DNA of 51,839 nt from the NCBI GenBank assembly GCA_023375785.1, contig SZWC01000831.1, positions 167,366 to 219,204 on the forward strand, in the 5' to 3' direction. The translations under genes and the position numbers were made by a program. This DNA is from Penium margaritaceum. Its lineage: Eukaryota; Streptophyta; Zygnematophyceae; Desmidiales; Peniaceae. The notes under the pieces are model-generated. The model was not told the DNA's origin. It worked only from the letters and a program-made list of their open reading frames with translations, and did not search any database. Below, in pieces: positions 29,151 through 40,145 of this stretch; within the stretch, counting starts at the first letter, position 1; each line of letters begins with the position of its first letter.

Positions 29151-30009
29151 AATCAAACATTTTCAGTCCTTCAAATCCCATTTTTGTTCTCACCTTGCAT
29201 CTTCATTCTGGATCCCAAACAAAGGAGTGTTGCTGCGTTGTTGTGAGTTTGCACGAGTTCTTTTGTACAAAACTCAAAATTCAAAATAAAGAGACTAACA
29301 TGTTTTTTTTTACACCTCGGAATGAAATCATCACGTGCAAGGCACGTCCGGCGATTTTGAACACTCTTACTCCCCCTCTCCCCTCTGAACATTCAACCTA
29401 TGGGGCGAGGAGGGGAGGACAATGTCAAGGGCTTGAAGCCACTCATCTCAATCCTTGAGGCCTTGTGGCGTCGTGGCCACGGATCAAGCAGCCAACTCAA
29501 TCAACAACCAGCAAACGGCCAACTGATGGCCGGCCGGTCACTTGACCGGTCGTCAGCCGTCCAGCCGGCCGACTACCAGCTAGCCAAATACCAGCCTCTT
29601 GCTATGGTTAGGGGTGGTTGTGAACCATTCCTTGCTTTTGCTAGGAGGGAGGGCGCAATGGGCCCTCCTCCCCATTTATTATGAACTGTCTCAGTTCATG
29701 ACCAACAAGTATGATTGTGACATAGTGACTCGTCAACGTTGTAAAAGAAAGTTAATAACTTATATTGCCAGCAAGACATGAATATGTGCACAACACTTTG
29801 ACCTAAGCTGCAACTTGTTGGTCAACATGGCTAGTGGCCTCCTCCCTCCATGTTGGTACGTCCGTGTGACAACTATGTTGGAAGTCCCAAACCTGCTATG
29901 GTTGCCTGTGTATGAAATTCACCTTGTGAAATGGGTTTTCACTATTTTTGCATTTAGGTAGAGCTCCTTGCCACACGTTGATCCGTGCAACCTGCCAACT
30001 CACTCAAGT
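29151..30009. other. Unassigned, with a possible plus-strand LTR start at 29421
   Basis: At 29403-29425 a purine tract followed by aatgtcaagggcttgaagc has the look of a gypsy polypurine tract plus LTR start (ggggaggacaatgtca). It is followed by repeats of ccggtc and ggccggc (29528-29580). No second copy or coding part was found, so the LTR idea is tentative. On the minus strand, part of this may be the 3' end of element I. Confidence 0.3.
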
Positions 30010-30420
30010 AAACATTCACCGCTACAATCAGCAAGAAAGATTCAGGTGCCTATGAGTTATGTTCAGTTCTACAACCAGCCCAATGAACGAGGTATTCCTT
30101 AGCAACCCACAAACAAAGTGTATGCTCTTTGTGCTGGATTACACAAAGGACCCTGGATTGGCCATTGGGAGCCAGGAACGTTAGTGGTGGCTAAACAATT
30201 CATTCTGATGTGTATGGATCTAGTTGGCTCACATGAAAAAGTTATGTATCTTCATCCTCGGCACAAGCAGCATTCGGTATTCTATTGGCCCGATACCTAC
30301 AACGTTGTGAAATGGCCCAATCCACTTGAGTAGATGTTTTTGCACCCTTTTTGAATTTTGCCAAAGGTTTCTACTACTTAGAAACACCTTCTCACCCATG
30401 TATAACAAGACTCAACGGTA
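30010..30420 (-). pseudogene. Element I: integrase end and chromodomain
   Basis: Minus strand: KPLAKFKKGAKTSTQVDWAI (about 30365-30306), PNAACAEDEDT then LFHVSQLDPYT (to about 30215; intact family HNVFHVSxL), then VAKEYLVHWAGCRTEHNS, stop, APESFLL (about 30112-30036). EYLVHWAG.....NS.WEP.E is the chromodomain core, with Trp of WEP changed to a stop. Confidence 0.7.
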
Positions 30421-31420
30421 ACGTTTGTCAGCGTATGACAAACGATCTACTTGAAGGTGACCCCTTGCTTTCTGTGACAAGGAGTCTATGCATTTCACAA
30501 AGGCTTGAGTAGAAGGAATGTGTCCCTCTCTGCTCTCACTCTTCACCAATAATGAGGGCACCATTGGATGCCAACCAGTGTTAAGCACACATGATGTGAA
30601 GTTTATGGATTTGTTGACGTATTTGTTCACTTCTTAACTTTGTGAGGGATGAAAATCCATCCTCATCATTCATGGCAGGCTCCACATATATGGAAAGCAT
30701 CTTCTTGAGACTATGATTCATGCACTCTAATTGTCCATTTGTTTTTGGATTAAATTTCTTTGGTTTTTTAGACTCATTTTCAAAGTACTTGTGTATTTTT
30801 TGCCAGGATTTAATGGAACGTTTGATCTTGATTGGAAACAATGTGCAATAACAAGCCTTGGTACTTCACGGCACCTTCAAGAAGAGACGAGCAGTCTTTT
30901 TTGTATTCACGTCAGTGATTGTGGGAATGAAATGTGTCATCTTCCTTAGAAGATCCATAGTCACTAGAGTCATATTGCGACTACGGCCATGTCTGAAAGA
31001 CCGGAGTTCAATTCAATGCTAACACACTCATATGGAGTCCCAGGGATGGGATGTTCTTCGAGGATTTCAGCAGGCCTTTTAATACTAGCCTTGTTCCAGA
31101 TTCATGGGTGACATGCCATGTAATGATAACAATCATCGATACTCCATCCTAGCCACCAATGGTGGTATGAGAGTGTCTAACTCTCTCTCGTGGTTCCATG
31201 TGACCTGCCACCGACGGGTCGTAGAACCGGGAGATGATCTTTGGTTGAAGGTCTCTAGATTCTAGCACAATGACATGTTTTCCATGCCAAAAAATCTTGC
31301 AGCTTCCACCCTTCCATATTTGTCAAGATTACAAGAGCATTGAATCCAATAATCCATACAGTACCCCATCTAGATCATGTTTCCAAAACAATTGTAGAGG
31401 ATGATCTCTCAAGGTAGCTA
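30412..31420 (-). pseudogene. Element I: integrase zinc domain and core
   Basis: Minus strand: RFYDPSVAGHMEPRERVRHS (about 31222-31163) is the H-H half of the H2C2 zinc domain. A degraded core follows (IPSLGLHMSVLALN, YDSSDYG near 30950). FNPKTNGQLECMNHSLKKML (about 30757-30698) matches the third-catalytic-residue segment YHPQTDGQTERVNQTLExxL, keeping the Glu position (LECM). After a shift, WHPMVPSLLV, PSTQAFVKCIDSLSQKARGH and SYADKRYR follow, as in gypsy integrase C-terminal sequence. Confidence 0.75.
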
Positions 31421-31524
31421 CTGTGGAGGTACCGGGGGGGGNGGGGGTCTGATGTTTGCGGTATAGCTTTTGCAATGGCTATCGAGTACCCACCAACTTC
31501 AGTGGTTGCTTTAATTTCCATGGT

Positions 31525-31855
31525 TTCTTAGCTTATTGGATCGGTCATGTTGATGCGTCCAAGCTGGTACTCTTACATGAACAAGCATTGGCTCTTGTAT
31601 TCACTACAATGCACCAGCTTTCTTGACAGGTTTGGTTATGCTTGGAAGAACACCAACAGCTTGTGGCCGATCACGATCGTCGCACCCCCCTCGGCCCCCT
31701 TGAGGTAGCAAAGCCAGAACTTAAAATTATGCACCAGAGCGAGGAACTCTTTCTTACCAGTTTTCTGCTACTTCTCAACGAGGATGGTTGTCCTGCTCTT
31801 GTATGCGAGTGGGTAACCATCGTGCATGAGGATTTATTGGAGTCCTACTAGTAAC
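31525..31855 (-). pseudogene. Element I: RNase H
   Basis: Minus strand: HDGYPLAYKSRTTILVEK, stop, QKTGKKEFLALVHNFKFWLC, YLKGAEGGATIVIGHKLLVF, FQA. This is the gypsy RNase H chain (HPIAYxSRTTxxAExNYxTGExELLAVVxAxxxWRxYLEG....VTDHxPLxF), with Asp of TDH changed to Gly. Confidence 0.75.
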
Positions 31856-31989
31856 ACATTATATTGTACCTCTCATGGTGATGGATCCAAAAGAGCTAAG
31901 AAAGGTACTATGGATAGAAGTTTTTTTTATTCTGGTAAAGGTAATCTCCTAGTCAGCAACCATTTCCAAATGTACTTCTCTTTGTGTGA

Positions 31990-32630
31990 GCTTGGATAGC
32001 GGAGCTACAAAATATCCTTGCATAAAATTTACAAGGCCGAGGAAATACCCAATGTTCTCAACATTAGCTGGACGTGTCTAATCCACCACGGCTTGGATCT
32101 TTTGTGGACAGAAATGAATACACCCTTCTTGACTAGTTTTCCAAGATATTTGAGCTCATATTGTAAAAAATTGTACTTGGTCACCTTTGCATTAAGAATT
32201 TACCCCAAAGGATTTGAAGGAGTGTGCGCAAATGTTTTACGCGATTTTTCATTGTTTTGGAGAAAACCAAGGTGTTGTTCATGTAAACAAAGACAAACAG
32301 TCCAAGTTGCTTAGTAAACATTTGGTTCACTTCTCATTGGAAGGTTTTTTGGATTTTTTAGTCCAAAGTAGAACACCCAGAATTGATTATGTCCCATGTG
32401 CATCCAAACTTTTGTTTGGGTGCATCATCTTTTGAGATGCGGTTTTTATTATGACTTTGAGACAAATCCAAGGAAAAAAAGACTTTTGCCCCTTTGATTG
32501 ATCAAACAGGTCTGCTATTTGTGGTAAGGATAATTCATTTTTCATCCTCGGCTTGCTCAGTTCCCAACAGTCCATGCACGTGTATGAACCACAGCCTATT
32601 TTCTTCCAAAAAAAGGATTGGTGCACCATA
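31990..32630 (-). pseudogene. Element I: reverse transcriptase
   Basis: Minus strand: SLPQIADLFDQSKGQKSFFP (about 32531-32472) matches LPxIDDLxDxLxGAKxFSKIDL, then MMHPNKSLDAHGT (I.KTAFRTRYG). Further on, FVYMNNTLVFSKTMKNRVKH (about 32288-32230) aligns with the YxDDILVFS catalytic box, here YMNN with both catalytic Asp changed to Asn. Frameshifted and stopped in several places. Confidence 0.75.
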
Positions 32631-33184
32631 AAACAAGCTACTCAACTCAATTCACCCTTTCATATGCTACTCTCTAATCTGGCATGCGACATCCTGCCTT
32701 TCAGTAAAACCACGGTAATACACAATTCAAGATTGAGTAGTGGAATCTTGTGGACCATGTGTCATTGTGGTGAAAAATCAGCCGGTGGATCTTGGAATGT
32801 ATCCGAGAACGGATAGCAAAGACATAGTTTTTTGGGACATGTCTTCCTTTACTTTGTTCTCCAATTTCTGGAAGTGTGCCAAGAAGTATGGACAACTTTG
32901 TCAAACATATCTCTTGACCTGCACTGCGGACAAGTTGGCATGGACCTTAAGTCGGGTCAGTGATAACTCCGTACATGGAATCAAACATTTTGATCAATAT
33001 TTGTTTTTGCAAAGACAGATCTGGCATTGAGCCATGTCAAATGGGTCAAGAAGGCTGAGTTTCTTCAATGTGACGCTCTGTGTATATCCGTAAATGCTAA
33101 GTTGCAGGTACCAATCACGAGTATTGTACGATTGTCACTAATGACAACAATGCCATCCAATGGCTCATAGTTTACACCCACCTC

Positions 33185-33720
33185 TCAGGTAAAGCAATGG
33201 CCGACAATGTAGTCATCTCCTACAATGTCAGCAAGCACGTTTGCAGGAGCACCAGCTAGGTATCCAAGAGCATCGTCATCTTGCCTGCAAGCTTCTGAGA
33301 AGAAAGGCTTGATGATGGCAAGCCAAGTTTGTAGTAAACACAAAATAAGTAGAGTGGGCATCGTAACCTCCATGTTTCATCCACTTGGATCCACATCTTG
33401 TAGTTGCGTGTGAATTAAATCAAATCTTTGTGCAAAGGTACTGTAAACATCATAGCACACATTGCCTTGAGGGTGTTTTCCTTACATACTGTGTCGTACA
33501 ATTATTACACAGTGGTTTGTGTTATTACTACTAAGCAAGTGCAATTGTGCATATCTTCCAAGAACACAATGCTTAGTGGGCAATGACGATAAACAGTTTT
33601 GGAATGCGGTTTAGTAAAAGAGGAGAGAGAAAAATCTAAGAAATTTGAACTCATCAATGATCCAAATCGCTTTACACCCTCATCTAAGCGCAATAATCCA
33701 TAATCGTGATGCATTTTCCC
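33185..33720 (-). pseudogene. Element I: gag-protease interval
   Basis: Minus-strand frames here (for example KLGLPSSSLSFLRS, or in another frame RQDDDALGYLAGAPANVLAD) lie where the protease should be, but I could not find a D-[ST]-G-A motif. Assignment is by position only. Confidence 0.35.
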
Positions 33721-33739
33721 CTTAAGAGGTATCTAGTAA

Positions 33740-34870
33740 TGTCACTCAAGGTAAGGAAAAACCTGATACACAGCCTTGTTCATTGCCGCGGCCACGGCCC
33801 TGTCCACGGCCCCGTGCACAGCCTCTTCCTACACCATCCCCACAAGGTACTCGAGTTACAGAAACTTCTATAACCTCTTTTCCATCACCAATAGCCTCTG
33901 GAAACTCAGCCCTCAAGTGGTTGGGCAGCATACATTTGTGAAAGATTCCTTCACGGAAGGAATCTGTCACAATCTTGCGTGCCGCTTGCAACTCATTGTT
34001 GTCATGGCCACACTTGTGATTGGGGCCCTTCTGCTCGACATTCCTCTTCACAAGGGGCCCTTTTAAAGTTGTTTTCCCTCAGCCTGACCGCATTGCCCAG
34101 CTGTTCCTTTAGTCCCACTAGTATCCATGTGCATGTCGCAGCTTCACAGTGCATGCATGCCCAGCCCTGTATCCGAGCAGTGATTCCAGTTTGTCGAATG
34201 TAATTCTCTCATATCATCATGCAATTCGCTCAAACTCGCTCAGGCTTGGCCTGTTTCAGTGATGGTTGCCTTGTCCTTGAGCTTCTCTCTAACGATTTTT
34301 TCAAGCAAGTACTCTAGCAACAAGCACTCCGAATACTTGAAGGTCTAAGTCTAATTGTCCTTGGTGAAGCTCTCGGCTTCCTCCACGAGCGTAGTGAACC
34401 TGCTCAAGTAGGACTCGAGCAATCTATCCACCTGCTCGAAGTCCTTGAACTTGTAGAAGGTCCGTTATGTGTACTTGTGTTGGATGTACGTATTGCACAT
34501 GAAAGCATAGAAAACCTCCCAGACATGGGCTATCATTGTAGATGAGGTCGTTGTGCACCCTATCCCTTGATGTCGTAATTGAAGAGCCTGTCATCAGATT
34601 GTGTTATCGTATGTTTATGCTATCTTCCATTCATTGAGTGAATCTTTGTGGCCACGTAAAACATGCCCCATTCAATTGAGCTACTTTGTTAGCTTCACAC
34701 CCTTTATAAAGATCTTCGCACTATGGATGAACTACATGCTCATTGCCAGCCACGAGGTCGTCAAGGCTGGTAGGTCCTCGCTGCCACTGGAGGTGGAACA
34801 GCTACAATGTACTCCGATCGCTTTTGCACCTGCATCTACATCACTCTCTTCAATGCCTCATTGATTTTAT
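33740..34870 (-). pseudogene. Element I: gag with degenerate zinc knuckle and RG-rich tail
   Basis: Upstream, EVFYAFMCNTYIQHKYT and RTFYKFKDFEQVDRLLESYL (about 34535-34420) read like a retrotransposon gag capsid helix region. The frame at 34051-33746 contains GIFHKCMLPNHLRAEFPEA (about 33935-33878): C-x4-H and flanking positions fit a CCHC knuckle whose first and last Cys are Phe. Then comes a Gly/Arg-rich run, GCARGRGQGRGRGNEQG. An RNA-binding role is inferred from this pattern. Stops are frequent. Confidence 0.55.
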
Positions 34871-35400
34871 TGCAACAAAGTTTTGCTTTATGTACAGCAA
34901 GAGGTTGAAGCTGACATTCTTAATTGTGATCTGTTATGCTTTCTCCGACGTAGATGAGCAAGTTAACAAAGGCAACCTTGAGCTATATTGTCGTTAGAGC
35001 CTTGACCATGGCCTCCATGGCGTCACACTTACTGCGCATCTTTCCCCATTTAAGGAGCATACGATTTGCATACACACCGCCAAGAAGTACCATCTTCTAA
35101 ACCAAGCAAATGTCAGCAACCATACTGTGGTGATTGTAGAGGTGCCTCATTGACTCAATGTCATAAGAAAGGGGATCTGTCCCCACACCTCCCAGTGATG
35201 CCGCACCTCCAATTTTGGTGTTGTTTTTGAGTTTTTCCGTCACCTCGATGAGTGGATTGACATTTTTTCCATGAGCAACTCTAATTTCCCTTACTGAAGG
35301 ATCATTAGGATCACGCTTGCAAGAGGTTCCTGCATGGCCGCTTTTGGTACCTTTGCTGATTTTGGTAACCTTGTTGCTCTCCGTAGCATTTTGTGATTTT
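34871..35400 (-). pseudogene. Element I: N-terminal gag-like or leader region
   Basis: On the minus strand a fairly long reading (DPNDPSVREIRVAHGKNVNP, then DPLSYDIESMRHLYNHHSMV, about 35315-35120) continues toward the gag at 34870 with one stop. No named domain is recognised. It is assigned to element I by position and orientation. Confidence 0.4.
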
Positions 35401-35764
35401 GCAGACGCCTTGCCCTTGTTGATAAATCATCCTAAGGTTGGTGTAAGGAAATGACTTTGATCATGATCCACGTCATCTTCACCTTCATATATGTCATGCT
35501 CTTTTTCGGGGTCCAAACTGGCCCTCCCGCTGCATTCTTGCTACTATATTTGTGTGCTCGACAGTTCTAACAATTGTCATCATAAGTAAAATTCACACTG
35601 ATTGTAATCTGCAAAATTTTACCAATTTCTTGGATCATTTTCTGCTCTGCAAATTCAACCCGTGAACCATCTACGACCGGCTCGATAAAACATTGTTACA
35701 AACCCTTCACTAGAGGGATTCATGATTCTTTGTATTTGAAACTGTATCATTTGCATATCGGATA
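35401..35764. other. Unassigned gap between elements I and H
   Basis: AT-rich, with short frames only. I see nothing identifiable. Confidence 0.4.
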
Positions 35765-36312
35765 TGCCGAGTGGAACGTAGGTAATTCACATGGATGAGG
35801 TGTGGTAAAGAGGAAATTTTTAGAAAATGGGGTGCTTGGATTATTCGTGATTGGCGTTAAGTGTACTCCAATTACAACTGACATGTATGTTGAACACATG
35901 TTTATGATAGAAAGAATCAAAAGGAGGCATACATTTGGTCTTAGATGCAAAATCACACCAACGCATGTAATGTTGCATGGTGATTGGCCGCTTTGAGAAA
36001 CTCTAGAAAGAATTTGGGGATTCGAGAACATCGAGGTGCCATTTTGAAGAAGTGTAGCGCTGACGTGAAGGTGACTGAATGATATGAAAATGCTGGTATT
36101 TTTAGTGACACTTCTTTTTTCCTTTATGGAAGGTGGTCAAGTATGTTAGAAACCATGGAAACAGAATACCAAGAGTTCAGAAATATTGGGAAAATATCCT
36201 TGGTCGGTTAGCTAAAAAAACCCGAGGTCGACGTGTGGTGCGTCATAAGCAGAAGGAAAAAAATGCCCACTCACGGAGTCTAAGATACTGTGTATGTCCA
36301 GGACATAATACT
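35765..36312 (-). repeat. 3' LTR of element H
   Basis: Minus strand from 36312 after the purine stretch caggggtaaag: tattatgtcctggacataca, then gcaccacacgtcgacctcgg, running to about 35765 where cctacgttccactcggca aligns with the end of the E LTR (ctacgctcggttcggta). Its 548-bp length equals that of the E LTR. Confidence 0.75.
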
Positions 36313-36890
36313 TTACCCCTGTTAGCCATGACGTCCCGGTGCATTACTAGATGTAGGACGGTGATGCCTTTTGTACCGTCAATCAGGTGATTGACTTCTC
36401 GGAGGTTTTTGCACGGCTCCAGGCAGTTGTGTGTTGCATTGTAGATGTGCCACTTGACCACATGCTCAATCTTTTTTCCATGGTTTTGATGCCCAATAAT
36501 GTCCTCGATCACGTACTCCATATCCTTGTCCACTTGAATTGGAAATGGGGGAGTAACATGTCTGCCAGGGAATTTCTTGCTCCGGGTCTTCGTAGTGCTT
36601 CAGCTTGCTGACATGGAAGGCTATGTGGATTATTGGTCTGCTCCATCTATCCTTTGGTTTGACGATTGAACATCATTGATAGGTTGATCCGACTATCGTA
36701 GCATGTCAGTCTGCCACCAACCAACTGCAAAAAATTCTTGCACGCGGTGCTTGCATGTTTTACATGGCTGAACAAGAAGTCCAACGCTCGGTACAAGCTC
36801 CAGAATCTCCATCAGTATTCCAGCATGGCATAGTACATGCGGAGATTCCATGGGATCATTAACTGGTGTAGACATTGCCCCCGACGAGCT
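36313..36890 (-). pseudogene. Element H: integrase end and chromodomain
   Basis: Minus strand: FHVSKLKHYEDPEQEIPW (about 36630-36570), then EYVIEDIIGHQNHGKKIEHV and VKWHIYNATHNCLEP (about 36515-36410), then NHLIDGTKG. This aligns with E at 40505-40735 (HYQDPGENIPG, EYVIEDILGHRRRGKTTEYL, VKWHNYDTAHSSWEP). The chromodomain WEP is CLEP here. The element is 5'-truncated near 36890, where it meets the start of E head to head. Confidence 0.75.
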
Positions 36891-36899
36891 CTCTTTTCA

Positions 36900-37311
36900 C
36901 TACAACAGTGGCCTCAAACAAGACATCCGACGAGCGAATCCCATTTTTTTCATCCAAAACAAGTAACCGTGGATGATCCTAGCAACAGAAAGGATTGACA
37001 GTGCTCATTACAATGATCGGATCCAGGAATCCTACAGCTAGCAACCTCCCAACCACAATCATCATGGAAACGGAAACGGAAAAAGCCAACCGGGGGACTC
37101 ATTGACTCTAATGGTAGTGGACATCGTTGACCAGAGAGATACGCGCACCTGCTAAAACAATGGAAAAGTCGGGCATATTGCTTGCAACTGCCAAAGCAAG
37201 CAATAGGCCAAAAAGGGGAGGATCTCACAGAAACGTGACTTGGGAAACGGCAAGGGGTAGAAGTAAAAGGCACAACGCTTGTCCTTGAGGAGCGATCTAC
37301 ACCGAATCTGA
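36900..37311 (+). pseudogene. Element E: gag C-terminal remnant
   Basis: Lys/Arg-rich readings (for example SWKRKRKKPTGGLIDSNGSG near 37065) precede the protease. No intact zinc knuckle is visible. Assignment is by position. Confidence 0.4.
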
Positions 37312-37578
37312 ATGGCTTACAACACTGCAGAGGATTTTGAGATCGCAAAGTTTGATGAGGGGTACGAGGACGAGCAACCGACAATACTGCTAAAAGTGCA
37401 ACCCCGAGGTTGTAAGAGTCACAGAATGGTAACGACACTATTGGATGGAGGAGCTTCTCACAGATTTGTGAGCATTGACATGGTTCGCAAATTAAGTTTG
37501 CAGACCGAACGTGGGGTGTTTGAAGGAAAAACTGTTAATGGGAGATTGCAAATACAGAGAATTTGCAAACCACTATGA
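37312..37578 (+). pseudogene. Element E: protease
   Basis: An 88-residue frame contains TLLDGGASHRFVSIDMVRKL (about 37435-37494), the gypsy retropepsin active-site segment. The family reads [IL][IVL]DSGASHxFI, and here Ser after Asp is Gly. ILLKVQPRG stands for the preceding beta strand. The frame ends at TGA 37576-37578 in the middle of the domain. Cleavage of Gag-Pol would be its role. Confidence 0.75.
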
Positions 37579-38110
37579 CTACAATTGGGAGATCCACGGG
37601 ATGTAAGGCTCTGGAGGTCATGTCCAATGAGTGACCACAAAATCATTCTCGGACCACATGTCTTGTACCAGCACAATCCGCAGGTTGACTGGAACAGTGG
37701 CAACATCTACGTGGAAATCGACGGCGCCAATCGACAACTTTAGTGCGTGGGACGGAAGACGACCATGGAAGCAGCAGAGGACAGCTGCCGCAGCAACCAA
37801 GAAGCAATAACCTATGCAGCCCCTATCCCTCAACGTAGCTATATACTACATACGACGAGGATCTTGTGCGTGGATCGTACATTTTGAGCTTAGGGAGGAA
37901 GCGAAAGTGGCAGCAGCTCACTCATCTACCTCATCAGCCTCATCAGCATCATCGGCATCATCGGCATCAACAAAGATCGCGATGGTACCCAAAAATTTTG
38001 CATCACTCATCCAAGGGTTTTCGGACGTCTCCCACAACGACCTCCCAAACACCCTGCCACATCAATGCGGCATCGACCATTGCATCGAGCTGAAACAGGG
38101 CAGCCAATCC
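37579..38110 (+). pseudogene. Element E: protease-RT linker
   Basis: Contains a short tandem tract (tcatcagcctcatcagcatcatcgg, 37930-37967) coding Ser/Ala or His/Gln repeats depending on frame. The end, SKGFRTSPTTTSQTPCHINA or (in the frame matching RT) FSDVSHNDLPNTLP...HCIELKQGSQ (about 38020-38105), fits the HxIxLxPGxxP leader of gypsy RT. Confidence 0.5.
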
Positions 38111-39355
38111 ACAGTTTGAGGGCCAATCAAATGAGCAATCACGAGCTGGACGAGCTGAAAAAGTAGCTCGACAAGATGGTCGATCACGGGATCATCCCCC
38201 CATCTACGTCACCATGTTTTGCACCAGTATTATTTGTGAAAAAAAAATTGAAATGTAGATGTGCACAGACTACCGAGCGTTGAACAATGCTACCATCAGG
38301 AACTGCTACCATCTTCTCCGTGCCAACAAAATTTTCTACCAACTTCGATGGGCTAAAATTTTCACCAAAAGTGATCTACGTAGCGGTTATCACCAGCTCC
38401 GCATGGCAGATGCCGACATTGAGAAGACATCGTTCCGAACACGTTATGGGTATTTTGAGTTCACGGTTATGCCATTCGGACAAACAAATGTCCTAGCAAC
38501 ATTCATGGTGGCGATGAACAACATTTTCCGCCCATACCTTAACAATTTCATAGTGGTATACCTTGACAACATCTTGGTGTACAACTGCATCCATGAGGAG
38601 CACGATGGACACCTTCGAGAAGTTCTCAAGTTTCACAAAGAGAAAATGTTCAGAAAACTCTCGAAGTGGGAATTCGTTCGCTGTTCGATCGAGTTTTTGG
38701 GTCACGTCGTCAACGGCGGACGGATCACCATGGATCCAAAGAAAGTGGAAACAGTCGATGATTGGCCAGAGCCGACCAACGTCCGAGACGTTCAAGTTTT
38801 CATTGGCTTCTGCAATTACTACCGGCGCTTCATGCGGGATTACTCCCGAGTGTCAGCACCTCTCTCCAATCTCACTCAAAAAAACAAGTGGCGGTGGGGA
38901 GAGAGTGAACAAGATGTATTCACCGCTCTGCGGTATGTTCTGACCTTGGCGCCAACACTACGAATAGCCGATCCAACGGACGACTATGTCATGGCCACAA
39001 ACGCCTCAGATTGAGCCATTGGCACGGTCCTCTTGCAAGATCATGGCAACAGAGAGCAGCCGGCCGCATACATGTCACAAAAAGTGCGAGGACCGGAACT
39101 CAGCTATACAGTACATGAGAAGGAGATGCCGGTGGTTGTACATGCATTTAAGACACGGCGGTGCTATGTGGAATGCCGCCGATGCATCATGCGTACCGGC
39201 CACCATGCTCTGAAATGTTTGAAGAAACAACGGAACCTTAGTCGATGTCAAACCCGATGGATGGAGTTTCTTGAATCCGGTTTGGACAACAATATCGAGT
39301 ATCGGCTAGGCAAAGCCAACCCGGTAGACGCGCTCAGCCGCCGACCAGATCTTAT
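38111..39355 (+). pseudogene. Element E: reverse transcriptase and RNase H
   Basis: RT: VKKKLKCRCAQTTER or, in frame, MCTDYRALNNATIRNCYHLL (38259 on), FTKSDLRSGYHQLRMADADI, TSFRTRYGYFEFTVMPFGQT, and IVVYLDNILVYNCIHEEHDG (about 38549-38608). The catalytic box is YLDN, not YVDD or YLDD. Then GHVVNGGRITMDPKKVE and FIGFCNYYRRFMRDYS (thumb). A TGA at 39012-39014 interrupts DASD-stop-AIGTVL. RNase H continues REQPAAYMSQKVRGPELSYT, RTGHHALKCLKKQ (TDH site changed to TGH), and IEYRLGKANPVDALSRRPD (to about 39350). Order and lengths are typical of a chromovirus. Confidence 0.85.
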
Positions 39356-40145
39356 GGCTAAGGCCGTGACACTAAAGCTACAGCAAGGCCCATACCTCTG
39401 TTCACACAAGGCTACGACCATCATGGCGGATACAAGGCAACGTTTTGACACGACGCACCCTATAGGTGGCGATAATTCACTCACCAGGCGGTCGTTCCCC
39501 GAAACGATGAACTCCTTTGCATGCTGCACAAAGAATGCCACGACACCAGTCAAGGTGGACATTTCGGAGAGGACAAGCCGTTGAAAAAGTTGGAAAAACA
39601 CTACCCCTGGGACAAGTTGGCCAACTTCTGCAAATCCTGTGACACGTATCCGCGACAAAAATCCAGTCGCACCCAGACTTCTGCATCCGCTCCCCATTCC
39701 GATGGCACCGTGGACTTCATTGTGGGATTACCAGTCACACCCAAGGATCATGAAGCAATCCTTGTGGTTGCCAACATGTTTTCCAAAATGTCTCACTTGA
39801 TTCCGACGACGACCACCGTCACTACCAAAGGAACATCACGGCTATTTCTAAAGAACATCGTACATCTACATGGCGTGCCGAGGACCATCACGAGCAACAG
39901 GGATGGTCAATTTACCACCCGACTCTAGCGCAAAGTGATGACTTGCAACGGTAGCCGGATCCAGATTTCAATGACGTTTCATCCTCAAACTAACGGCCAA
40001 ACCAAGCGGACCCATCAGACACTCAAACAACTTCTCCGAACGTTATGCGAACCTCATGGGACCGGTTGGGCACAAAAACTTCCGACCGCCAAAATCACAT
40101 ACAATTCGGCGATCTCCACCGCAACAGGTAGAAAACCATCCTAAG
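39356..40145 (+). pseudogene. Element E: integrase
   Basis: HKECHDTSQGGHFGEDKPLK (about 39527-39586) and CKSCDTYPRQKSS give the H2C2 zinc domain. DGTVDFIVGLPVTPKDHEAI (39703-39762) holds the first catalytic Asp. TSNRDGQFTTRL (39891-39926) is the second-Asp segment, with the canonical S-D-R-D reading S-N-R-D. FHPQTNGQTKRTHQTLKQLL (39978-40037) is the third segment, with the Glu position (QTER) changed to Lys. Stop at 39926-39928 and again at 40142. Loss of catalytic Asp and Glu residues means an inactive enzyme. Confidence 0.85.

Larger units (their letters stand above)
30010..35400 (-). mobile_element. Element I, Ty3/gypsy chromovirus of a second family
   Basis: Minus-strand chain in the expected order: gag (about 35350-33740) with degenerate CCHC knuckle and Gly/Arg tail, RT (about 32560-32000), RNase H (about 31850-31530), integrase (about 31420-30420), chromodomain (about 30120-30020). 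The integrase and RNase H protein sequences differ from those of E and F, so it is another chromovirus family. Flanking LTRs were not identified. Every domain carries stops or shifts. A G-run with one N (31434-31447) lies between RNase H and integrase. Confidence 0.7.

Noticed and set aside
31434-31447. G-run with an N, as a possible G-quadruplex or element boundary
   Set aside because: The N marks an uncertain base call in a homopolymer; no boundary signal lies next to it.
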